From: Scilla litardierei
Lineage: Eukaryota > Streptophyta > Magnoliopsida > Asparagales > Asparagaceae
NCBI GenBank assembly: GCA_030789695.1
Contig: CM061133.1
Span: forward strand, 93,099,248 to 93,163,247
Length of the DNA stretch: 64,000 nucleotides
Reading direction: 5' to 3'
In this document: positions 31,296 to 40,282 of the stretch, piece by piece
How the letters are laid out: the number at the start of each line of letters is the position of its first letter
Numbering within the stretch: position 1 is the stretch's first letter
Notes under the pieces: generated by a model
The model's input: the letters and a program-made list of their open reading frames with translations, nothing else
The model's database searches: none
Told to the model about the DNA's origin: nothing
Program-made: the position numbers and the translations under genes

Positions 31296-31751
31296 TCAGG
31301 GTGGCTTGAAGGGGTGACGCTCAACAGTTGGCGTCCTCTCAGCGGTTGGGGCAAGAACTCTGGTCGTTGACAGCGGCAACAAATGGATGGTCTCAATCAC
31401 TCCCCCACTGGTGATATCCGAAGGCTTCTCCTTTGTGTTGGTGACACTTGCCACTCTCTTCAAAATTTGAACTTCGTCAGCAGTGTGCATCAAAGGCCCT
31501 TTCCCCATGCTCTTCATCCGAGCATTCTTTCCAAATCTAGGGGGAGTTGACTGGTAGACACATTCTGGCCTGATAATTTCCTCTCCGTCTAGCCCAGAGT
31601 TATCCACTATTACATCCAAGTCTTCAGGGGAGTTCCTAGAAAGAACTTCCAATGCTCCTGCTTCATTAACTCTCTCTTCTTCAATCTCCACAAGGTTGCA
31701 GCTGGATTCCTTGGGTGGTAGCTTTATGGACAGCTCCAAGTCAAACTCCAT
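31296..31751 (-). pseudogene. Athila-like post-protease ORF segment
   Basis: A 151-codon acidic segment continues the gag-protease remnant in another frame. It includes LELSIKLPPKESSCNLVEIEEE and ends shortly before GGGATGCAACCCAT (31227-31246 in reverse), the phrase that closes gag-pol in this family. No RT motif appears between protease and this end. Confidence 0.6.
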
Positions 31752-32620
31752 CGTTTGATCACTACGTTTAAAGACAATTTTCCCTTCTTTACGTCGATGA
31801 GCACACCGACGGTTGCCATAAAAGGTCTTCCGAGAATAATCTGAGTGTGATTATACTCGGCCATATCCATCACTACAAAATCCACCAGCACATGTACACC
31901 GCGGACATTAACTGGTAGGTCGTCGACGACTCCCACGGGGTACTTGACGGATCGATCCGCTAGCTACAAGCTCAACCCCGTAGGTTCCAGTTCACCCATA
32001 TTGATCCTTCTGTAGAGTGAGAGGGGCAACAAACTTACACTTACTCCCAAATCAACAAGCACTCTATTGATATAGACTTCCCATATAGAGCACAGAATCG
32101 AAAAACTTCCCGGGTCTTTAAGCTTTGGTGGATTTGCTCATTGAATCAAAGTGCTACATTCCACCGTAAGAACCACCTTTTCCTTTCTTATCCCCTTCAT
32201 CACTATGTCCTTCAGAAATTTTGCGTACGAAGGAATAGTATCAATTGCTTCTAGGAACGGGATCTGAAGACTTAGATCCTTCACCATCTCAAAGAACTTG
32301 CCGTACTTTTTGTCAATCTTGGCCTTGGCAAGCCTCTATGGAAATGGTACCGAAGGCTTAAAAATCCTCAAGCCTTCACCCTCATTCTTGTTCCTTTCCT
32401 CAGATTCTTCTTCCGGAGTCACGGGATTTGATGTTGAAGCTCTGTTGTCATTCCCCTCCATATCTGGTTGCACATTGACAATGGGTGCTTCATTATCTTT
32501 CTCGGCCTCCCGTGCCGGAATCTTCTTTCCACTCCTCAGAAAAATAGTAGTGACATTCGCTTGACCATGTGTCAAGGCTAAGGTTTGACTTGGTCCATAT
32601 TTTACATCATTTTTCTGCAT
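31740..32620 (-). pseudogene. Athila-like gag C-terminus and protease remnant
   Basis: On the minus strand, TIFLRSGKKIPA (near 32530) and a Pro-rich stretch belong to the gag end. IPSYAKFLKDI and a protease core VDLGVSVSLLPLSLYRR follow in a shifted frame, then VDFVVMDMAEYNHTQIILGR (31860-31880). The active-site Ala next to D-L-G has become Val. Several stops and shifts make it dead. The N-terminal gag is missing: homology stops where a plus-strand LTR fragment begins. Confidence 0.75.
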
Positions 32621-32900
32621 ATTTTCATGCCATTATGATTGCTCATATTGCGATTTTCATGATTATTGGACGATATTGCGTTACTTTTCACTATTTCTTG
32701 TTTTTGTGAGATATTAGGAAATATGGAGCAATCGGGAGCAAAAATGAGATTAAGGGACTTGCACGCATACCGAAGCATCACTCATGGCCCTATCGAGGAG
32801 CTAACAGCATTGGATGAGGAGCGGAAGAAGAACGAGATTGATAGAATGGATGAAGAGGTGAGGAGGAGAAGAGTTGCTTCTAGAAACAGGCCACTCAGCC
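32600..32900 (+). repeat. Plus-strand LTR start fragment (family L2)
   Basis: GATATTGCG, CTTTTCAC and the word TTGTTTTTGT at 32660-32710 match the reverse complement of 34600-34720. This fragment and 34741-35148 appear to be the two ends of one plus-strand L2 LTR, separated by a complete minus-strand L2 LTR. An open frame here (LHAYRSITHGPIEEL) is probably incidental. Confidence 0.5.
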
Positions 32901-32911
32901 GAGTAATCGCC

Positions 32912-32929
32912 TCCCCGGCAACGGCGCCA
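32912..32929 (-). other. Primer-binding site, tRNA-Asp type
   Basis: The reverse complement reads TGGCGCCGTTGCCGGGGA, an exact tRNA-Asp site seven bases from the L2 LTR end at 32936. The expected gag does not follow; the internal region is cut off almost at once. Confidence 0.9.
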
Positions 32930-33300
32930 AAAACTTGATCGCTCCGGAATGTAACCCGAAGAACGGTTGTAGTTTTACCGCAAGCGCACGGTGTAGCGGC
33001 GAGCGGGTTATCAAACACAGGGAGGACGAATGACCGTGCTTGCTCCAATCAACCTGGCTATTAAGAACAGAAAAGAGAGAAATTTGCCTTTGGCGATCCT
33101 GTCACAATCGTCAGACAAAGTACGAAGATATCAAATCAAATAAAGAACGTCTAGGGAATGGGGAATCCCCGCTACTCACCGTATCTCATCAATGTAATTC
33201 ATTGGTATCAAAATTGCTAGAATAAAATTTTGGATGAACTAGTTGCAACTGAATGTAGAACCTAGCTCACGCTCTCGCGTTGTTGCCGGTCTATAGCTAT

Positions 33301-33604
33301 CCTAGGTTCGGGTCCAATCTCTTGCAAACCCTAGCCTAGGGAAGCTAGCATTAGGGTCAACATCATCGTTCAATCGCGCCCCGAGCCCACTCTCGTGCAA
33401 ACTCGGGCCACGACCTAGGTTGGGATAGTTCCTACCCGTCCAATCTCTTGCAAACGGGTATCGGCACAGAATTGCAACCGGAAACCCTAGTATCGGTCCA
33501 ATCTCTTGCAAACCGATACTACGGAAATTCGATTCCAACCCGATTCGGATTTCTAGGGTTTCCTATCGAATTGGGATCCAATCTCTTGCAAATCCCAATC
33601 GATA
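33301..33604 (-). other. Five hairpins with a constant loop and variable stems
   Basis: Four hairpins share the exact loop CCAATCTCTTGCAA with unrelated stems: CCTAGG plus GGGT / ACCC plus CCTAGG (33301-33340); TACCCGT/ACGGGTA (33433-33460); TAGTATCGGT/ACCGATACTA (33488-33521); and ATTGGGAT/ATCCCAAT extended by ATCG/CGAT past a one-base bulge (33564-33604). A fifth, CCCGAG/CTCGGG (33380-33407), has a variant loop. They lie 400-700 bp downstream of the TATA-like box, in the LTR leader. In RNA the loop would read as the complement, TTGCAAGAGATTGG. Confidence 0.85.
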
Positions 33605-33988
33605 TGAATACCTAGCTATCCGTAATAAATCGATCACAAACTAACCCTAATAGCAATTCTAGCTAAATTTCTACCAATTCATCACAAATCTGAAATTGGG
33701 CTCGTAGGGTTCATCCCCACGCCCCAAGACGTGGAGACTACTCACAATTCATAGCACAAACACAAAAATAATCAATGAAATTGACAAGAGAATTCATCAC
33801 AATATTGAGATAAGAAATAAAAATAGTATTTTTAGAGGAGAGAGACACAAACCAATAGAGTTCTTCAAATAATCCAACAAAAATCAACTTTTGTCTCCTC
33901 TCCAATCACAAGAATAAAGCTAAAAAGTTAATCTAAAAAGCTGCAAAAATCTAAGAGAAAAGCTCTCTAACCTAGGGTAAAAACAGGG

Positions 33989-33997
33989 GTTAAATAC
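33989..33997 (-). promoter_or_regulatory. TATA-like box of LTR L2
   Basis: The minus strand reads GGGGTATTTAACCCC, about 85 bp downstream of the palindrome cluster. The Tekay LTRs use a similar TATTTAAACCCC. Confidence 0.5.
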
Positions 33998-34079
33998 CCC
34001 CCAAAATCGTCCAAAAAACTGTGACCAAAATGCCCCTGCGCAGCCTGAAATCCGCAATTTTCGTTACAGGCAGCGCGTC

Positions 34080-34465
34080 GCACTCGGCCGAGTGACAAAA
34101 GTCGCTCGGCCGAGTGAGAAACCCTGTAAATTTCCAGTAAGTCTGGGTCTTCGGGGGTCTTCACTTCGGGAGTCGCTCGGCCGAGTGAGTTGTCGTCACT
34201 CGGCCGATGGCTTCTTAATACTCGGGCGGTCGGCATTTGCCACTCGGCCGAGTGGGTCTTCTGAAGCTCAGGCAGACGCAATACAGTAAGTTGGCGATTT
34301 TTGACATGCTTCGTCTGAGCGCCACTCGGGCGGACGGGGTCTCGTCACTCGGCCGATGTGGCTTCCGTCGCTCGGTCGAGTGCACACATGAAGCGTGTCC
34401 GATCAGGTCGGCCGATCGGTGTCTCGCTGGTCGGCCGAGTGAGTCCTTCACTCGGCCGAGTGGGA
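34080..34465 (-). repeat. Palindrome cluster (CACTCGGCCGAGTG family)
   Basis: At least eight copies of the perfect 14-base palindrome CACTCGGCCGAGTG or close variants fill about 380 bp of the LTR upstream of the TATA-like box. Confidence 0.85.
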
Positions 34466-34740
34466 CAGCAAAAATGACCAAACAGCTTGTTTTGGCCTCC
34501 TCGTCGCTCCTGCGACGTTCTTTCTTCTTCCGCCACTCTCCAACAGCAAAATACCCCTCGGGGAGGTCATCAGTGACACTCTGGAGTAGGCGTATCTCGA
34601 GATCACTCCAAATCGCTCCAAATCACCTGAAATGCGACAAAAACAACAAATCGTGAAAAGCATCGCAATATCATCGATATATCGTGAAAAACATGATCTG
34701 GGCGATCTAAATGGCATGCAAACATGCGGGAAAAAAGTGT

Positions 34741-35148
34741 AAAATAAGGAGTGATCTTGGCCTAGATTAGGGTTTGGACGAGAGTGGGCTCTGATCTAGG
34801 TTGCTATAGACCTGCAATAGCACGAGAGCGTGAGCTTGGTTCTTTATTCAGTTACGACTAGTTCACCTCATTCAAGTGTTGCAACATTGAGATTCGCGAT
34901 TCACAGAAATGCATGATGATCCGTAGTGGGGATTCCCTAGCCCTAGACATTTTATAATATTGAATTGAATTGTTAATTGAACTTCTGTGAAAACAACATT
35001 CCAAAAATCCCCTTTTCGCCAATATCTTAGTGATTAAGATAGAGTACCGTCATTAGTCCCTCCTCATGTTCGATACCCGCTTGCCACTACACCGTGCACT
35101 TATGGTAAAAATACAATTATTTTTCGGGTGTATATCCGAGAGCAATCA
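34741..35148 (+). repeat. Plus-strand LTR end fragment (family L2)
   Basis: Inverted relative to 32936-33320, with which it shares GAGAGCGTGAGC, GGGGATTCCC and CACCGTGC(A/G)CTT, and ending in ATCA at 35145-35148. No PBS follows; coding sequence of a gag-protease element begins at once, so this LTR end is joined to unrelated internal sequence or is a solo remnant. Confidence 0.6.
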
Positions 35149-35656
35149 ATCCTCCCTTGAGGAAATCGACTATGTGGACCTACTTGAAGAGGTCATTGAA
35201 GAAGCTACGCCATACGCCATCAACGCCTTGCACATGGGTGATTTTGAAGAGGATCCGAATTCTGAAGATGGACATCAACATGGACATACCCCGAACCCTC
35301 TCACCGAAGAAGAGGAGAACGACGCTGATGTTGTAAGGATAAAAGAGCTCTATAAGGTCTACTCCGGGAACCAAAGAAATCACGTGCCACCGGTAAAGTC
35401 TTCATCACAGATGGGAAAGAACATAGAGCAATCTCAAGCCAAGAAGGAAAAGCTCGGAGAACTATTCCATCGCCATCATTAGAGATGAGGCACTTATATA
35501 GGAGGCCAAACAAGAAGAAGTAGAACATCTCTATCCTACCGGCCTCCTCACCAAATTTGATACGTGCATCTCCTATGCACCAAACATCACGCACTAAACG
35601 TAAATAATAAGGGGTCAAGTTCAAGACCTTAAACGAGAGCTTATCGGGAGGCAACC
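35149..35656 (+). pseudogene. Athila-like post-protease coding fragment
   Basis: LEEIDYVDLLEEVIEEATPY and LTEEEENDADVV match the corresponding segment at 28313-28500, so this is the region just after protease. The frame is open to a TAG near 35480. It ends with the phrase CTTATCGGGAGGCAACC, which closes this family's coding region. The outer Tekay element then interrupts it, and it continues at 54816. RT and integrase are absent here as in the other copies. Confidence 0.7.
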
Positions 35657-35933
35657 TGTAACGACTGGTTTTTCATGATTTTGGATTATCTATATTATAT
35701 ATATATATGTTTTGGTGGATTTTCTCCTTATGTGTGGTTTTCGCCTCCGTAGCTTTCGTTTTCGATCGTTTCGTCGTGATTTTCTAGCTTCTTCCTTAGA
35801 ATCGTTGATCTTGGAGTAAGTCACTCTTGACGAACTTCAAATCGTTCATATTTTAGAGTTAGAGTGATCTTAGAAGCTAAAGGAATCTTCCCGAAGCTTC
35901 GTGCTTCATTTCGGCACTTTTCGTGCACCTTAG

Positions 35934-36346
35934 TTGGTTCAAGAAGGGGGACCAACCGACTAGATTGAGATCTAGTCGGTCAGGAACTCTAGTGGAACCG
36001 ACTAGTTCATTGAATCAATTGTACAGGAGTTACTGTTCACTCTTAGTCGGTCTAAGAATAACCACCGACCGACTAGATGTGAAACTAGTCGGTCAGAACT
36101 TGCTCTCAGACCGACTAGTTCCTTTGATAAATTTTACCTAAGTTACTGCTTATCGTTAGTCGGTCTAAGAACAACCACCGACCGACTAGGTTGCAAACTA
36201 GTCTGTCAGCCATTGTTCTTTAACCGACTAACTCATTGACCATTTTGTCGACCTGAGTTACTGTTTGATTTTAGTCGGTCACAGTTGGTCGACCGACCGA
36301 CTAGTTCTCGAACTAGTCGGTCAACAACCCTTCTTTGACCGACTAA
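35934..36346 (+). repeat. Palindrome cluster (TAGTCGGTC family), outer Tekay 5' LTR
   Basis: Units of the form TTAGTCGGTC...GACCGACTAG...CTAGTCGGTC...GACCGACTAA with a GAGTTACTGTT spacer. The sequence, order and direction match the Sirevirus LTR module. It ends 44 bp before the TATA box. Confidence 0.9.
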
Positions 36347-37524
36347 TCGCTGTCATAAACATAGGGTTTGTCCAGCCGCCGACTTTTCCTATTTAAACCC
36401 CCCAATCGTTTTTCTTTCTTCTTTCATTTCTCCTTAGCCTCCTTCTTCCCCAAATCATCATCCATCTTCCCCTAGCATTCCTCCTTCATCAAGAGCCCCT
36501 CTCCCCCTCCATTAGGGCCGGCCACCTCCTCTAGGCCACCGGAAAAACCCCCAAAACTCCCCAAAACCTCATTTCTCAAGATTTTCTCCACATTTCCAGA
36601 GCTGAACCCTAGTTTTCGGATCGTTCTTCCGTCGCCGTGCTTGCTCGGCATCGTTCTTCCGCTAACGATTCGGTAATAACTCGATCCTATATTGTTCTCT
36701 TAACCCATTTGTGTTTTTGTAAAACCCTAATGAAAATGGATGTTGTTTTGATGATTGTTTCTCCATAACAGCGACTTCTAGCGATTGTGAGACGAACCTT
36801 CGTGATCTTCATCCTCGGTGCTAGGCAAGTGAAACTTGCCACTTAGGGTTTTAGGCTATTTCCTTATTTTAGCGTAAAAGAGACTAGGCAGTGAAAGGAT
36901 AGCTGCCTAAACGCCCTTTGATCCAGCTTGACAACGAAGCTAGATCCGTCACCTTCATCATGCTTGCATGTCATGTTTATTTTCAATTTACGGTACGCGA
37001 ATATGTGCTCATGTCATTGCATACTTGCTTGTTCATCATGTTTGTGTAGCACACACTACTTTAAAATGTAAGCTGCGGCGAGTAGAATTTTGACTCCTAC
37101 ATCATGGCTTGAGGCTAGGTGTACCCCTATGCCAAATACACTTCATGACTCGTGATCCAGAAGCGAGCACATCCCAACGCTCGATACACGTGGAGGGGTA
37201 TGGTTAAACGGTCGCTTGAGCTTAGGAGTTGGCCCGATCAGCCACTCTAGCCAAAAGACGGAAACTCTGAGCATAAAGTGAAAATCGTGAATAGTGAATC
37301 GTGTTAAGTGAAAATCGTGATAAGTGACTCGTGAATTAGTGATTTGGTAGCTTTTGCTACATCGTGTGTGCTTGTCCCTTCTTATCCTTTTAATTATTGC
37401 ATCATATTTAAATGCCATGTCATTGCATCTTACTTGAACTGTTAGGTTGTTAGTTTACTTTCAGTTTCCTTGCTCAAGTCTTTTAGACTTGCTGACATGT
37501 GCCCCTCTCTCTTTTGGGTGACAC

Positions 37525-37635
37525 ATGTTAGATCCTGAGCCAGAGTTCGTTGGAGAGGACGTGGTGTTTGCTGACGCCGAGTCAGAACCTGCGTTTGCTG
37601 AGGAAGAGTACGTGGACACCGGGGACCAGTCCTAG
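37525..37635 (+). CDS. Conserved acidic micro-ORF in the Tekay LTR
   Basis: A 36-codon ORF begins MLDPEPEF and is dominated by Glu and Asp, ending EEEYVDTGDQS. All four Tekay LTRs of the window carry it, with a one-codon length difference between subfamilies that keeps the frame. It lies downstream of the LTR TATA box. Its ATG is inside the right arm of a hairpin (ACATGTG...CACATGT, 37495-37528) that follows another hairpin, CAAGTCT/AGACTTG (37475-37491). No known domain. It might be a leader peptide or a conserved RNA feature that only looks coding. Confidence 0.45.
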   Translation: MLDPEPEFVGEDVVFADAESEPAFAEEEYVDTGDQS

Positions 37636-37982
37636 TGTCTTCGTTAAGCTTTCCCTTTTATTTTAGACTGCTTTTGTTGTCGGTGCGCAGCACCAATACT
37701 TTGTTATGTTGTTGTAACGACTGCTTTTCATGTATCTGGATTAATTATATTATATATATATGTTTTGGTGGATTTTCTCCTCATGTGTGGTTTCGTCTCC
37801 GTAGCTTTCATTTTCGATCGTTTCGTCGTGATTTTCTAGCTTCTTCCTTGGAATCGTCGATTTTGGAGTAAGTCATTCGTGACGGGCTTCATATCGGTCA
37901 CATCTTATTGTTAGATCAAGCCTAGGAGCTTTAGGAATCGATCCCGGAGCTTCGCGCTCCATTTCGGAACTTTCTGTGCACG

Positions 37983-38400
37983 TTAGCCGGTATAAGAAGG
38001 GGAACCGACCGACTAGATGACGATTTAGTCGGTCGGCAAACCTTCATGGACCGACTAGTGGGCTTTGTTAATTATTCAGGAGTTACTGTTTATCGTTAGT
38101 CGGTCTAAGAACATTTTTCAACCGACTAGGTTGCAAACTAGTCGGTCAGCAATCGTTCTTTAACCGACTAGCTCTGTGATCATTTTTGATACCAAGTACT
38201 ATTCATTCTTAGTCAGTCTAAGAACGTTCGTCGACCGACTAGATGAGAAACTAGTCGGTCAGTAGTTGTTCTTTGACCGACTAAATCTAAATCCTATTTT
38301 TGTACAGGAGTTACTGTTTACACTTAGTCGGTCTGCGTTGGTCAACCGACCGACTAGTTCCCAAACTAGTCGGTCAGAGGTTGCTCTTTGACCGACTAAT
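37983..38400 (+). repeat. Palindrome cluster (TAGTCGGTC family), inner Tekay 5' LTR
   Basis: Four repeat units. Outer arms such as TTAGTCGGTCTAAGAAC pair with GTTCTTTGACCGACTAA, and inner arms GACCGACTAG with CTAGTCGGTC, giving nested inverted repeats. Confidence 0.9.
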
Positions 38401-38442
38401 CAGTGTTAAAACCCTAATTTCTGGGCAGCCGCCAGCTCTTCC

Positions 38443-38450
38443 TATTTAAA
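38443..38450 (+). promoter_or_regulatory. TATA box of the inner Tekay LTR
   Basis: TATTTAAA in the context TTCCTATTTAAACCCC, 43 bp after the palindromes. Equivalents: 36390, 45698 and 53209. Confidence 0.7.
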
Positions 38451-39643
38451 CCCCACCCACGATTTCTTTCATCCCTCTTTCATTCTCCTGAGCCATTTTC
38501 TACCCCAAATCACTCACCAACATTTCCCCAAGCCATTCCTTCCTCCCTTGGAGCTTCCCTCTCCATTTTGGCCGGCCACCTCCTCTAGGTCGCCGGAAAA
38601 CCCCCAAAAATCCCCAAAATCCCATTCCTCCAAAATTTCTCCCCATTTCCAAATCTGAACCCTAGGTTCCCCGGATCGTTTCTTCCGTTGCCGTGCTTGC
38701 TCGGCATCATTCTTCCGCTCCGATACGGTAATAACTCAATTCTATAATATTCTCTTAACCCATTTGTGTTTTTGTGAAACCCTAATAAAACTAGGTTGGA
38801 AGTTGTTCTAATATTGTTTTGCCATGGCAGCGATCTCATCTCCCTAGTTAGCATTTGTGTGACGGCCTCGTTGATCGTCATCCTCGGCGCTAGGCAAGTG
38901 AAACTTGCCACTTAGGGTTTTGGGCCATGTCTTAGGCCATTTGCTTGTTGTAGGCGTAAAAGAGACTATGCGACGAAATGATACTCGCCTAGGCACAATT
39001 TCAGGAACTAGCTTGACAACGAAGCTAGATCCGACATTTATCATGTTGAACAACTACCATGTCATGTTTAATTTCCATTAACTGTACGCGAATTAATTGT
39101 CATGTCATTGCATTCTTTAAGTGTTCCCGTGATTGCGTAGCTCCGCTACACCTTGTGAAATGATTGAGGCTAGGTGCACCCCTATGCCAAATGAAATACG
39201 CTCCTGGTTTGTGATCCAGGAAACGAGCTCTTATGCGAGGCAACCCTGGCTCATTTACTGAGCTCGTGTACAGGGACCCTGGCTCGTTTACACGTGGGTT
39301 TTGATGTAAGAGTTAAGCAGCCATTCCACTAGGAGTCTGCCCGATCAGCAACTGCAGTTGTAAGGCGTAAACTCTGGGTTCTGGGGTAGTGTTAAGCGGC
39401 CAATCAGTGTGAATGTCCAACAGTTCAGCTGTAAGGTGTAAACATCTACAAACAACTTGAAACGTGACTAGTGAAAAGATTGAGATTGTTGGTAGCTTGG
39501 CTACTCTTGACATGCCCTGATAATTGTTCTCTTGTACTTATTGTTTCACCATGTCTTACTTGTGCACTCATACCATAACTGCCATGTCATGCATACTATA
39601 ACTGCTAGGTTGTTAGTTTGCCTTCCTTTTCAGTTTTCTTGCC

Positions 39644-39698
39644 CAAGTCTTTTAGACTTGCTGACATGTGCCCCTTTACTCTTTTGGGTGACACATGT
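39644..39698 (+). other. Two tandem hairpins ahead of the micro-ORF
   Basis: CAAGTCT/AGACTTG (39644-39660) is followed by ACATGTG...CACATGT (39664-39698), with CCCC and GGG extending the second stem. The start codon of the micro-ORF is in the last arm. The pair is present in all four Tekay LTRs. Confidence 0.7.
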
Positions 39699-39802
39699 TA
39701 GATCATGAGCCTGAGTTCGTTGTTGAGGACGAGGTGTTTGCTGACGCCGAGCCCGAGCCTATGTTTGATGAGGACTTCGTGGACACGGGCGCTCAGCCGT
39801 AG
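39695..39802 (+). CDS. Acidic micro-ORF, inner Tekay 5' LTR
   Basis: 35 codons beginning MLDHEPEFVVEDEVF. It is one codon shorter than the outer-LTR version, in the Glu-rich part. Counterparts are at 46950-47057 and, truncated, at 54355-54417. Confidence 0.45.
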   Translation: MLDHEPEFVVEDEVFADAEPEPMFDEDFVDTGAQP

Positions 39803-40282
39803 AGACTGTTTGTGTAGTTGTTTAGACTGTTTTGTTGTCGGTGTGTGGCACCAATACTTTGTTATGTTGTCCCTTTTGTTGGCCTTGTTCTGGGCCTTTA
39901 GACTCTTTCTTTTAGCCTGGTGGCTTTTCTGGATGTTGAACTTAATTTTCATGTTGGACAAATTCTGAGATTTGAGATTTTATTTCTGTCTCTCCTTGTG
40001 TTATTATTGTTGTTCCGTTTATGGTTACAGGGACCTGCTTATGTTTTATTGACGCTTATCGGGTTTGGGGCTTCACAGCTCCACTCCCGTGCGGACCTTT
40101 TCACGTCTCGCCTCCATTTTAGGGAAGCGGGGCGTGACAGGTTTTGTTAGTGGCCCATGCAGGTCCATTTTGTAACTGCAATTATCGGAATAATGATAAT
40201 AATATTAGAATGTCCAATAAACTGAGTTCGACATCCGAGTCATAAGCTATGAGTCTAATTGTTTCGTTTTCTGTGTCATTAG

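Larger units (their letters stand above)
32936..34735 (-). repeat. Minus-strand Athila-like LTR (family L2)
   Basis: Bounded on the left by TGATCGCTCC (LTR 3' end in reverse) next to the PBS; the other boundary is approximate. In transcription order it holds a palindrome cluster (34465-34080), a TATA-like TATTTAA (33989-33997), a leader with five unusual hairpins (33604-33301) and the terminal region CACCGTGCGCTTGCGG. No gene is present. Confidence 0.75.
35657..37712 (+). repeat. Outer Tekay 5' LTR, left part
   Basis: Contains the palindrome cluster (35934-36346), TATA box TATTTAAA (36390-36397), a predicted leader intron (about 36673-36771, GTAATAAC...AACAG), the hairpin GGCAAGT/ACTTGCC with loop GAA, and an acidic micro-ORF (37525-37635). 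It stops at the GTTGT (37708-37712) duplicated by the inner element. Confidence 0.9.
37713..40139 (+). repeat. Inner Tekay 5' LTR
   Basis: 2427 bp. Palindromes at 37983-38400, TATA box at 38443-38450, hairpins GGCAAGT/ACTTGCC and CTAGCTT/AAGCTAG in the leader, tandem hairpins at 39644-39698 and the micro-ORF at 39695-39802. It ends GGGGCGTGACA. Confidence 0.95.

Noticed and set aside
32666..32938. 90-codon charged plus-strand ORF
   Set aside because: The homologous LTR copy at 34448-34717 (minus) does not keep the same protein beyond the first third, so I treat it as LTR sequence.
33301..33604. CRISPR-like look: short identical words separated by variable sequence
   Set aside because: The identical words are loops flanked by self-complementary arms, spacing is irregular, there are no cas genes and the DNA is plant retrotransposon LTR.
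34092..34717. Open frames on both strands in the L2 LTR
   Set aside because: They arise from the palindrome cluster and show no conservation of reading frame between LTR copies.
35657..40139. Tandem duplication of Tekay LTRs
   Set aside because: The first LTR is interrupted at 37712 and resumes at 47400 after a GTTGT duplication, so it is a nested insertion.
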